Made by a program: the position numbers and the translations under genes. A stretch of DNA of 42,710 nucleotides from Phycisphaerales bacterium. GTDB lineage: Bacteria; Planctomycetota; Phycisphaerae; Phycisphaerales; SM1A02. A model generated the notes under the pieces. The model saw only the letters and a list, made by a program, of their open reading frames with translations, did no database searches and was not told the DNA's origin. Where the stretch lies: assembly GCA_029246705.1 (NCBI GenBank), contig JAQWMQ010000041.1:64142-106851 (forward strand), given 5' to 3'. Positions 27,683 to 35,274 of this stretch are shown piece after piece; the first letter of the stretch is position 1, and each line of letters opens with the position of its first letter.

Positions 27683-29101
27683 TCAGTCGCAACCGGCCGG
27701 GCGTATCTGCGGCAGCGGCCACTCGGGGCAGGGACCCCATTTGGCCAGCAGTCGCGAGAGGGTGCCGCCGCCGATGTACGCGTCGTTCTTGTCGAGGTTG
27801 GCGCAGGTGTTGGGTGTGCCCCAGAGCGAGAGCAGGATCTGAAGGTCGAGTTCATCGACCTGTCCGTCCAGGTTGAGATCGCCGGTGCAGCTGTCGCACC
27901 AGGGTGTCTGCTCGGGCTCGAGTTCGGCTAGATACTGCGCGACCGGCCAGTTGCCCAGGATCCAGACGTCCTGCTGGCCCTTGAGGATGAATTCCGACAG
28001 TGCGGGCAGTGAACGGCTCGGGACTTCGTTGGAGACGCCCCAGTTCTGCCAGTCGCCGGTCAGTCCGATGCTGCTGAAGGGGAACAGGCTGAACGGACTC
28101 GGGTCCGGTTCGCCGGTGCCCCACGAATTCTCCTGCCACTGGTGCAGCCATGTCTTGAAGCCTTCGGGCCCGATCAGGGCCTGCGTGCCTTCGCAGCCAC
28201 CGATCCCCTCGCCGCAGTTGGGTGGCTGCGGTGCATCGGTGTAGATGTAGCCGATGAAGTCCTCGAGAATCGCCTGTTGTGCCTCGAAGGTCGGGTCGCC
28301 CTTCTCCGCCAGCCGATAGCTCGGTGGATGAAGCTGGTCGTCCCAGATCGGCACGCCGTTGTCGGTCGGCATCGACTTGGTGCCGGGCCCGACCGTCGGG
28401 TTGAAGGACGGACGCACGAATGCATCACGTTCACCCACGGCCACGAGCACCTGCTGCTGCCACCACGCGCCACCGCCGAGGTCGGCGTAGGGCGTCGGTT
28501 CAAGCGAACCGAATCCGTAGGGCATGCCGACCGAAGGAACCGCCCAGGCGATCGCCTGCTCGCAAGGAATCTGGCTCTGTTCGATATCGATGGCCGGGTT
28601 CAGGCAGCGAAGATCGACCTTGTCCGCGAGGTAGCTGCGCATGTTGCCGTCGATCGTGAACCAGATGTTGCCACCGTTCAGGTCGCAGACACAGGTGTAG
28701 CGTTCGAGTGGTCGGTAGCGCTGCAGGGTGAAGTTGCCTTCGATGCAGGTCTGCTGGTAGTTGATGCCGAGCAGTGTCACCACCAGCACCGGGTTCTCGA
28801 TCGTCACCGGGACCTGTTCCAGCTGGTTGGTGTCCGGGTGGCGCACCCAGCCGGTGAATTCGATGGGACCCGCGTTGTCGGGGTCCATCACCCGCAGTCG
28901 GTCAAAGGGGATCTCGTCCGGAGGGGTCAGATACAGTTCGGCTGCCCGGGGCACCGAGTCCGCGTAGGTCTGGACGTACGCATCACCTTCGGGGACTGGT
29001 TGAAAGGGTGGTTCCGGGCAGTCCTGGGCCAGTACCGATGAGCTTGCACTGGTGATGACACATGCTGCCGACGTGATGACGGTGGTGGTGATCTTTCTCA
29101 T
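27683..29101 (-). CDS. Secreted protein with dockerin-like tail, unknown function
   Basis: This 472-residue exported protein has a signal peptide at about 1-25 (SASSSVLAQ). The body, about 27-400, is rich in Pro, Trp and Cys (for example CVCDLNGGNIWFTIDG, SLGLINYQQT-like strands, GGAWWQQQVLVAVGE) and matches no domain I know. The C-terminus carries one clear dockerin-like unit (DLNLDGQVDELDL, then LLSLWG) and a second, degenerate one (NLDKNDAYIGGGTLSRLLAKWG) in which an insertion replaces the usual acidic loop. Paired cysteines fit an oxidising extracellular environment. It is convergent with the preceding gene and shares the terminator region at 27627-27668 on the other strand. Confidence 0.75.
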   Translation of the reverse strand: MRKITTTVITSAACVITSASSSVLAQDCPEPPFQPVPEGDAYVQTYADSVPRAAELYLTPPDEIPFDRLRVMDPDNAGPIEFTGWVRHPDTNQLEQVPVTIENPVLVVTLLGINYQQTCIEGNFTLQRYRPLERYTCVCDLNGGNIWFTIDGNMRSYLADKVDLRCLNPAIDIEQSQIPCEQAIAWAVPSVGMPYGFGSLEPTPYADLGGGAWWQQQVLVAVGERDAFVRPSFNPTVGPGTKSMPTDNGVPIWDDQLHPPSYRLAEKGDPTFEAQQAILEDFIGYIYTDAPQPPNCGEGIGGCEGTQALIGPEGFKTWLHQWQENSWGTGEPDPSPFSLFPFSSIGLTGDWQNWGVSNEVPSRSLPALSEFILKGQQDVWILGNWPVAQYLAELEPEQTPWCDSCTGDLNLDGQVDELDLQILLSLWGTPNTCANLDKNDAYIGGGTLSRLLAKWGPCPEWPLPQIRPAGCD

Positions 29102-29177
29102 GAACCGAATCTAGCATGTGCAAGTGTTGCTTTTGAACTTGTTGGTGATCAGGAGGTCGCGGTGTGCATCGTGAAAT

Positions 29178-29216
29178 GGTGGCTCCCGGTCCCTCGCCGA
29201 GGGACCGAGAACCACC
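29178..29216 (-). terminator. Long hairpin, likely terminator of the small EF-hand-type protein gene
   Basis: CGGTCCCTCG (29187-29196) and CGAGGGACCG (29198-29207) are exact complements around a single base, extended outwards by GGTGG/CCACC arms with mismatches. It lies just beyond the 3' end of the minus-strand gene ending at 29233. No long U-run is seen. Confidence 0.6.
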
Positions 29217-29232
29217 GCGCACCACACGATCG

Positions 29233-29763
29233 TCACCAGGCGCGTACGAGGAGCTCGAGATCGGCTCCATTCACCACGCCGTCGCCGTTGAAGTCGCCCT
29301 CCGACTCGTCGGTCCCCAGGAGGTCGAACATGGCAGCCAGGTCGAATTCGTCGATCCTGCCGTCGCCATTGAGGTCGTACATGGCGTTCCCGGTTGATGT
29401 GCCGAACTGGTCCGAGCCCAGGTTCGGACCGCGACCGTTCCCGCTGAACGTGTCGCCTGGAGTTCCCACGGCGATGCCACCGAGTTCGGGCAACTGGTAG
29501 AACATCATCTCGAGGTCACGTTCATTGATGCTGCCGTCCTGGTCGATGTCGTAGCAATCTCCAAGGATGCCATCGAGCTTCATGTAGTTCTCCGGCTCAT
29601 CCTCGAGATCAGCGGGGGTGCCCACGGCAATCCCGCCACGCTGGGGTAGTTCCTGACCACCGAAGAACCTGTCATCCGGAGCTGCGTTCACGAGACTGGC
29701 TGATGCAAGGAGGATGATGCCTCCAGCGAGCGTCGCGCATTGCTTTGTCAGTGGGTTGTACAT
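29233..29763 (-). CDS. Small secreted protein with three dockerin/EF-hand-like units
   Basis: This 176-residue exported protein has a signal peptide at about 1-27 (GGIILLASASLVNA). Three calcium-type loops follow: DIDQDGSINERDL, DLNGDGRIDEFDL and DFNGDGVVNGADL. Between them the phrase GGIAVGTP occurs twice, at LPQRGGIAVGTP and LPELGGIAVGTP, so part of the protein is duplicated. There is no catalytic domain. ATG 29763 is chosen because AAAGGA lies six bases upstream; the frame is open further, and ATG 29778 lacks a ribosome site. It may be a structural or docking partner at the surface; that is inference. Confidence 0.75.
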   Translation of the reverse strand: MYNPLTKQCATLAGGIILLASASLVNAAPDDRFFGGQELPQRGGIAVGTPADLEDEPENYMKLDGILGDCYDIDQDGSINERDLEMMFYQLPELGGIAVGTPGDTFSGNGRGPNLGSDQFGTSTGNAMYDLNGDGRIDEFDLAAMFDLLGTDESEGDFNGDGVVNGADLELLVRAW

Positions 29764-29904
29764 ATACGGTCCTTTCATGTTGATTTTCAGGCGGACCTTG
29801 TTCACTAAGGTCGGCCACACAGAAGACCGCGTGATCGGATGGGCGACCTTCCGACATCGGGGCATCGTTTTCTTGATTTCAGAAAAAGGGAGTCTGGAGG
29901 CTGT

Positions 29905-30369
29905 TCAGCGGCGTTTCGGGCGCGAGTCTTCATAGGACGCGATGAAGTCCTCGACGCAGATGCGGCTGATTGCCTTGCCGACCACGTCGAGCGGGACATC
30001 CTCGATCGACTTGAATCGGACGCAGGATTTCCCCATGTCGAGCTTGTGGCCGCTTGCCTTCCACTCCTTCACGAACGACTCCATCGCCTTCTCGTCCGTA
30101 TAGAGACAGAAGAGATAGAGGGCCATGTGGTTCTTCTGCGAGGCGATCGAGGCGAACGGAAGTGGTTGCTTCGGGTCGGTGTGGTAGCCGTCGGGGTAGA
30201 TCGAGTGGGGGACGAAGTAGCCGATCATCCCGTACTGGATGCCTTCCTTGTATCCCTTCGGCAGCTGCTTCCTGATGGTCGCTCGTAGCTTCGCAAGTGC
30301 CTTGCGGCGGTCGTCCGGCAGGCCGTCGAGGTAGTCCTTCGGCGTCTCCGGTGCGGTCTTCTTCGGCAT
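29905..30369 (-). CDS. DUF1801-domain protein
   Basis: This is a 154-residue cytoplasmic protein of the YdhG/DUF1801 group. It shows YLDGLPDDRRKALAKLRATI, the glycine-rich IQYGMIGYFVP, FASIASQKNHMALYLF and GKSCVRFKSIEDVPLDVV, the characteristic order of the family. These small proteins are widespread; relatives have been linked to iron or stress responses, but the biochemical role is not known. It stands alone, divergent from the protein kinase gene. Confidence 0.88.
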   Translation of the reverse strand: MPKKTAPETPKDYLDGLPDDRRKALAKLRATIRKQLPKGYKEGIQYGMIGYFVPHSIYPDGYHTDPKQPLPFASIASQKNHMALYLFCLYTDEKAMESFVKEWKASGHKLDMGKSCVRFKSIEDVPLDVVGKAISRICVEDFIASYEDSRPKRR

Positions 30370-30441
30370 GTCAGGTCCCTTGGCATCGACATCGTGGTGT
30401 GTCGTTCGCTTCGTCTTCTTTTCGGGGAGCGGTTCCTAGTG

Positions 30442-30470
30442 TACGCTTGTTTCAAGGGAGTGCCTCCCTT
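30442..30470 (+). promoter_or_regulatory. Possible -10 and leader hairpin of the kinase gene
   Basis: TACGCT (30442-30447) may be a -10 element. The hairpin AAGGGAG-TGC-CTCCCTT (30454-30470; seven perfect pairs, three-base loop) follows and would lie at the 5' end of the transcript, 13 bases before the ATG. It could stabilise the mRNA or limit ribosome access. No convincing -35 is visible. Confidence 0.35.
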
Positions 30471-30483
30471 GGGATGAGAACAG

Positions 30484-33321
30484 ATGAAACCAGGCGATCA
30501 GATTCAGTCCTACGCGATCATCGATGAAGCCGGCCGCGGTGGCATGGGGATCGTCTACCACGCGCGCGACGAATCGCTCGACCGTGATGTCGCCATCAAG
30601 GTCCTCCCGGAGATCGTGGCCTTCAACCCCGAGCGCATGGCTCGTTTCGAACGTGAGGCGAAGCTTCTTGCGTCCCTGAATCATCCCAACATCGCCTTGA
30701 TCTACGGGCTCGAGCAGGTGGAACGAACCGCGTTCCTGGTGATGGAATACGTCGAAGGCGACACGCTTGCGGAGCGCACCCGTTCCGGGCCCATGTCCTG
30801 GCAGGATGCGGTCCCGATCGCGATCGAGATCGCAACGGCGATCGAGTACGCACACCGCAAGGGCGTGATACACCGCGACCTCAAGCCTGCGAACATCAAG
30901 TTCGATCATGACGGCAGTGCGAAGGTGCTCGACTTCGGTCTTGCGAAGGTGATGAACGACCAGTCCTCGGAGGCGCCGCTCACCGGTTCCTCCGCGGAGA
31001 TGGAGACGATCGCCGAACCGAGCGGTCCCAGTGGCGGGCCTGGTTCGACGCTTCCCGGTGTCCTGATCGGCACCATGGGATACGCCTCTCCCGAGCAGGC
31101 TCGCGGCAGGGGTGTCGACAAGCGCACCGACATCTTCTCCTTCGGCTGCGTCCTCTTCGAGATGCTGGCCGGTGGTCCACCCTTCCCCGCGGAGACCGCC
31201 GCGGATGCACTTGGGAAGACGCTTCACAAGGAACCGGAATGGGAACGTCTTCCGGAAGGGCTGCCTTCGAGGTTGCAGCTGCTCCTGAAGCGTTGTCTTG
31301 CGAAGGACCTGAAGGACAGGCTCTGCGACATCGGTGATGCACGACTGGAGCTGAGTGAACTCGGGGAGAAGGAGGTCGGTGTCTTCTCCAAGGAGGAGCA
31401 GGTCGTCTCCGGAGGTCCCTTCTGGAAGGTCGCGGCGGTTGTTCTCTTCTTCGCTGCCGTGATCGCATTCGCGCTGCCGTATGTGCTTCCGCGTGGGGAT
31501 GTGGTTGTTGATCCGGGTCCGCAGCCGGTGGTCAACCGAGCGATCACCCTCGACGATGGCGTCAAGGTCTGGCACTTCATCGCTGCGCCCGACGGTTCTC
31601 GAATGTTCTTGATCGCTTCCAGGCCATTGGAAGACGATTCCAGGAAGACCAGCACGCCGCAGCAGGAATTCCACCTCTACGTACGAGACCGTGACGATTC
31701 CGAATTGCGATCGATCCACAAGTTCCGCGGGATGTCTTCCGTCGACTTCTCGCCTGATGCGGCGAGCTATTTCATCCAGTATCCAGAAGCGTCCTATCGG
31801 GGCCAGGTCGATTCCGAGATCGATCCGGTGGAGATGCCGAGAATCTCGCAACTCGAGGACCCTGCCGCCGGTGGCCTGCTCTTTCCGGCCAGGAAAGGCG
31901 CGGTCTGGTTCGACGAGGAGACGATCATCCTGGGTGGTGTCGATGATTCGGGCAAGCCTGAACTGGTCTTCATCGACGCGCGCACCGGAGCGGAGCGAAA
32001 ACGACTGCCGCTGCGCATGGGTTCGGAGCCCTATCGCCTTGACGGTTTGATCGGTCGCTTCGACGACGATCACGTGCTGATGTACGTCTCTCGCTACGCG
32101 GAAGACGGCTTCAGCGTGAACATCGCGACGATCTCCCTCGAGACCGGTGAGCTCGAAGTCCTCGTCGAACGCACGGGTGACTGCGAGCTGGTCGGGGATC
32201 ATCTCTTCTTCACGCGTGGCGACACCCTGTTCGTCGCTGAATTCGACCCGAAGACCCGCAAGCTGCTCGATGCAGGTCGGCCGGTACAGAAGGATCTCTA
32301 CGCCGAGTACAGCGTCCACGCCTCCTTCGAGATCACCGATGACGGCGACCTGGTGTACCTTCCCGGCGGCTTCCAGGGAAGCAAGCGACGGGTGATGTTC
32401 AACGACGGAAGCGGACAGAAACACTCCGGACTCCCGGAAGGTCCGTACGACAACAGCTTGTCTGTTTCTGGCGATGGTTCACGTATCTGCACCACACGTC
32501 TGCGTGAAGACGGTCTCTGGGAGATCTGGGCGGGTACTTTCGACCCTCCCCGGCTGCGTCGACTCTTCTATGCCAACGACATCGATCACTTCGGTCCATT
32601 GATGAGTCATGACGGCGAACAGGTCCTCGCCGCGCGGATCCACAACACCGCGCAGGGCAACGTGAGTTTCTCCTTCGTGGTCGCGCCCTTCGACGGTTCC
32701 AAGCCCGGAAGGCTGGTCTGGGACGTTGAAGAACGTGGGTCGGTCAACATGCGATCGTTCAACCCTGCCGGCACGCATCTGCTCGCCGACGTGGTGAACG
32801 CCGACTTGAACAACGGCAGTCGCAAGCTGATCGAGATCGATCTCATGACCGGTGAGCCGACCGATCTTCTGACTCGCGTGGGTGGTGCGAGTGAGGCCTT
32901 CTGGTCACCGGATGGGAACTTGATCGTCTTCAAGACCTATGAGACCGGTCAGCCGGAGATCCACGTCTTCGACCCCGAGAGTGGTCGAACCGCACTTGTT
33001 TCCACCCGGCCGATCGCGGCACACCGCTGGTCGGTCGACAAGGCCGACGGTTCCTTGTCGATGATCTACTGGGATGACGAGTTGTCCTTGTGGCGCACGC
33101 CGATCGAACTGGCGTCGAATGGGTCGTTGCTCATCGGTGAAGAGACAGCGGTGCCCTGGGTGCACAATGCCGCCAGGGTGGGTTCGCCGACCGTGGACAA
33201 GCACGGAGTGGTCTACACGATCGCTCCTGGTGTCGAGGACAAGCCCGCCGACCACCTGGTGGTCATCGAGAACTGGGTCGACTCGGTCATCACGCCTGCG
33301 GAGACCTCGGCGGGTTCGTGA
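30484..33321 (+). CDS. Membrane Ser/Thr protein kinase with extracytoplasmic beta-propeller
   Basis: This is a 945-residue PknB-type kinase. The cytoplasmic kinase domain (about 8-285) has the glycine loop GRGGMGIVY, Lys39 in VAIK, HRDLKPAN (130-137, catalytic Asp132), DFG (Asp150) and the activation-segment end GTMGYASPEQARG, so it should be active. One membrane helix follows at about 313-335 (VAAVVLFFAAVIAFALPYVL). The remaining 600 residues, outside the membrane, contain WD40/TolB-like strands (for example EAFWSPDGNLIVFK), so a ligand-sensing propeller is likely. Planctomycetes have many such receptors. The long activation-loop insert (SSEAPLTGSSAEMET) offers phosphorylation sites. Its last 32 bases overlap the convergent gene. 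Confidence 0.93.
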   Translation: MKPGDQIQSYAIIDEAGRGGMGIVYHARDESLDRDVAIKVLPEIVAFNPERMARFEREAKLLASLNHPNIALIYGLEQVERTAFLVMEYVEGDTLAERTRSGPMSWQDAVPIAIEIATAIEYAHRKGVIHRDLKPANIKFDHDGSAKVLDFGLAKVMNDQSSEAPLTGSSAEMETIAEPSGPSGGPGSTLPGVLIGTMGYASPEQARGRGVDKRTDIFSFGCVLFEMLAGGPPFPAETAADALGKTLHKEPEWERLPEGLPSRLQLLLKRCLAKDLKDRLCDIGDARLELSELGEKEVGVFSKEEQVVSGGPFWKVAAVVLFFAAVIAFALPYVLPRGDVVVDPGPQPVVNRAITLDDGVKVWHFIAAPDGSRMFLIASRPLEDDSRKTSTPQQEFHLYVRDRDDSELRSIHKFRGMSSVDFSPDAASYFIQYPEASYRGQVDSEIDPVEMPRISQLEDPAAGGLLFPARKGAVWFDEETIILGGVDDSGKPELVFIDARTGAERKRLPLRMGSEPYRLDGLIGRFDDDHVLMYVSRYAEDGFSVNIATISLETGELEVLVERTGDCELVGDHLFFTRGDTLFVAEFDPKTRKLLDAGRPVQKDLYAEYSVHASFEITDDGDLVYLPGGFQGSKRRVMFNDGSGQKHSGLPEGPYDNSLSVSGDGSRICTTRLREDGLWEIWAGTFDPPRLRRLFYANDIDHFGPLMSHDGEQVLAARIHNTAQGNVSFSFVVAPFDGSKPGRLVWDVEERGSVNMRSFNPAGTHLLADVVNADLNNGSRKLIEIDLMTGEPTDLLTRVGGASEAFWSPDGNLIVFKTYETGQPEIHVFDPESGRTALVSTRPIAAHRWSVDKADGSLSMIYWDDELSLWRTPIELASNGSLLIGEETAVPWVHNAARVGSPTVDKHGVVYTIAPGVEDKPADHLVVIENWVDSVITPAETSAGS

Positions 33322-34000
33322 GGTTCTCTTCCTCGCCCCGGATGTTCGCGAGGATGCCGAGCAGCGTGGTCCGGTAGGCGTTGGTGCGTGCAGGGTCGGT
33401 TTCGACCTTGAGATCGCCAAGGATCGTTTCCAGCTCAGCGACCAGCACCTCGAGCACCGTTGCCATCATGAGTCGCGCCCCGATCGCGATCTCGCGCAGT
33501 GCTGCGGTGTCGGTGGGTTCGGGTTCCTCTGCGGCAAGTGCCGCGGCGAGGTTCTCGAAGCCCTCCCGGGTGGCGGCGCGCAGGAGTTCGAGGTCGTCAT
33601 CGCCGGCGTCGACGCGATCGACGAAGTGTTCGGCGCGTTCCCGCGCGGCGGTGAGCGGACATCGGGTCTCGCGGTGGAGGGCCTGGGCGACGACTTCCCG
33701 TTCGAAGTCGGGGGTGGTGTCACCGACGGCGCGACAGGCGTTGAGTGCCATTGCGGCGACCCCGGCATGGGCGAGGTCGAGCAGGCGTTGGTGGGGGAGT
33801 GCTTCGCCGATGAACTGAAGCGGCGTGGGTTCGCGGTCATCGGTGCGGTGGCAGGCGACGAGGATCCCGGTGGCGACCCAGTTGAGGAGGATCGACGCGC
33901 GCGTCTGCTGAGCGTCGTCCATGCCGACCGGCGGATCGCTGAGCGGACGAAGATCGAGGGTGAGGGTGGGTGGCGTGTCGTCGGTGGGATGGGTGGTCAT
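33290..34000 (-). CDS. Helical protein of unknown function
   Basis: This protein has 236 residues. It is strongly helical and acidic-basic mixed, with no signal peptide or membrane segment and no recognised domain. ATG 34000 has AAGGA six bases upstream; codons further upstream remain open to 34303 but look non-coding (arginine-rich, no ribosome site). Its 3' end overlaps the kinase gene by 32 bases on the opposite strand. The composition and codon pattern are like those of neighbouring genes, so I believe it is real. A helical-bundle regulator is possible. Confidence 0.6.
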   Translation of the reverse strand: MTTHPTDDTPPTLTLDLRPLSDPPVGMDDAQQTRASILLNWVATGILVACHRTDDREPTPLQFIGEALPHQRLLDLAHAGVAAMALNACRAVGDTTPDFEREVVAQALHRETRCPLTAARERAEHFVDRVDAGDDDLELLRAATREGFENLAAALAAEEPEPTDTAALREIAIGARLMMATVLEVLVAELETILGDLKVETDPARTNAYRTTLLGILANIRGEEENLTNPPRSPQA

Positions 34001-34191
34001 GGGGCGTCCTTGCGGCCTTCGAAGGTGGTCTTCGGGTGACGGACGGATGATACTCCCTCTTCGGTATGGCCTCCTCGTCGATTGAACGGCCGTGAGGCAG
34101 GCTCGGCTTCGGCATCCCTGTGTATCCTCCATGAAGACGAACAGGTCGATGTGATGATGATGTGATGACGATTTCATGACGAGGAGATGAA

Positions 34192-34575
34192 ATGATGAGC
34201 ACGCAACAGACCACCGAGGATCTTCCGGATGACCAGCCGGATTCCCCTCCGACCATGCCTCCGGATCCCGAGTCCCTGCCGACGCCGCTGCCGCCCGCCG
34301 CACTTCAGCGCAACTGGTACCGATTCGTCACCGACAAGATCGCGGGCCCGAACATCAGGTTGTTCGACAACCTGTTCTCGCTGGGCTCGGCGATCCTCGG
34401 GGTCATCGTGGGGATCATCGTGATGTACTTCGTGGTGATACCGTTTTTCGAGCTTCAGACCTGGGGGTGGCGACTGCCGATCTACCTGGTGGTCGGCGGC
34501 ATTGCGGGCATGACCGTCGGCGTCCTGCTCGGCGGCACGGTGCTGATGGTGGTCGGCTGGTTTCGAAAGGACTGA
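34192..34575 (+). CDS. Small membrane protein with two transmembrane helices
   Basis: This is a 127-residue protein with a proline- and acid-rich N-terminal tail (about 1-40), a short amphipathic region, then two hydrophobic helices at about 62-84 (SLGSAILGVIVGIIVMYFVV) and 95-123 (YLVVGGIAGMTVGVLLGGTV). It ends in FRKD. No known family. ATG 34192 follows a good GAGGAG ribosome site (34181-34186); a second ATG directly follows it. It stands alone, divergent from the helical protein gene. Confidence 0.75.
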   Translation: MMSTQQTTEDLPDDQPDSPPTMPPDPESLPTPLPPAALQRNWYRFVTDKIAGPNIRLFDNLFSLGSAILGVIVGIIVMYFVVIPFFELQTWGWRLPIYLVVGGIAGMTVGVLLGGTVLMVVGWFRKD

Positions 34576-34748
34576 AACGAAGTCAGTCCTTCATGATCTG
34601 CCGGGTCGAACAGGTCGATCTGGATCGCCTCGAGCACTATGGGTTGGCTGATGGGTTGGCTGGTCGGTACCTGTCCACGACGAAAAATGATTTTGAGATG
34701 TGAACTATCATGTCCATGTCATCGCCCCCAACAGCAAAGGAACTCCGA

Positions 34749-35255
34749 ATGCCCGAGACCTCATCGCCGACTGCAATCGCTCTTGCCGCACCCACTCGAT
34801 GGATGATCTCCTACGCCGACATGCTGGTGAAGGACATTGACGAGGCCAGGTGGTCCGATCGATGTGGCACCACCATCAACCACCCTGCGTTCATCCTCGG
34901 GCACACCGCGTACTACGCTGGTGTCTGCATGCAGATGCTTGGCGGCGACATCGAACTCATGGATGAGGAGGAAGTCCTGTACGCACACGGCAAGGAATGC
35001 GCTGATGACGGCTCCTTGTACCCCGGCAAGGCGGACACGATCGCTGCGTTCAACGAGCGCATCACCATCGTCGCCGACTTCCTCGAGTCAGTCGATGACC
35101 CGACCTTCCACGCTCCCAGCGACGATACCTGGTTCGCTGATCGTTTCCCGACCATGGGTGGAGGCGCTGCCTTCATGATGATCGGGCACATCATGTTCCA
35201 CCTCGGTCAGCTCAGCGCGTGGCGGCGTGTTGCCGGGATGGGTGCCGCTTCCTGA
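34749..35255 (+). CDS. DinB-superfamily protein
   Basis: This 168-residue four-helix protein has the DinB/DUF1569-like metal-site layout: a first histidine in HPAFILGHTAYYAG and a later pair in GHIMFHLGQLSAWRR, which is the typical C-terminal helix. Such proteins bind a divalent metal (some act as thiol-dependent transferases such as mycothiol- or bacillithiol-S-transferases) or have no known reaction. ATG 34749 has AAAGGA seven bases upstream, so I prefer it over ATG 34710. It is convergent with the next gene, with a hairpin between them. Confidence 0.85.
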   Translation: MPETSSPTAIALAAPTRWMISYADMLVKDIDEARWSDRCGTTINHPAFILGHTAYYAGVCMQMLGGDIELMDEEEVLYAHGKECADDGSLYPGKADTIAAFNERITIVADFLESVDDPTFHAPSDDTWFADRFPTMGGGAAFMMIGHIMFHLGQLSAWRRVAGMGAAS

Positions 35256-35273
35256 TTCGGATGACGATCCGAA
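35256..35273. terminator. Bidirectional hairpin between convergent genes
   Basis: TTCGGAT (35256-35262) and ATCCGAA (35267-35273) form seven perfect pairs around GACG. It fills the gap between the DinB-like gene and the convergent lipoprotein gene (stops at 35255 and 35275). The short U-content on both sides makes it a modest terminator. Confidence 0.5.
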
Positions 35274-35274
35274 A

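Noticed and set aside
30436-32424. 662-residue minus-strand frame
   Set aside because: Antisense of the kinase gene, which has intact kinase motifs.
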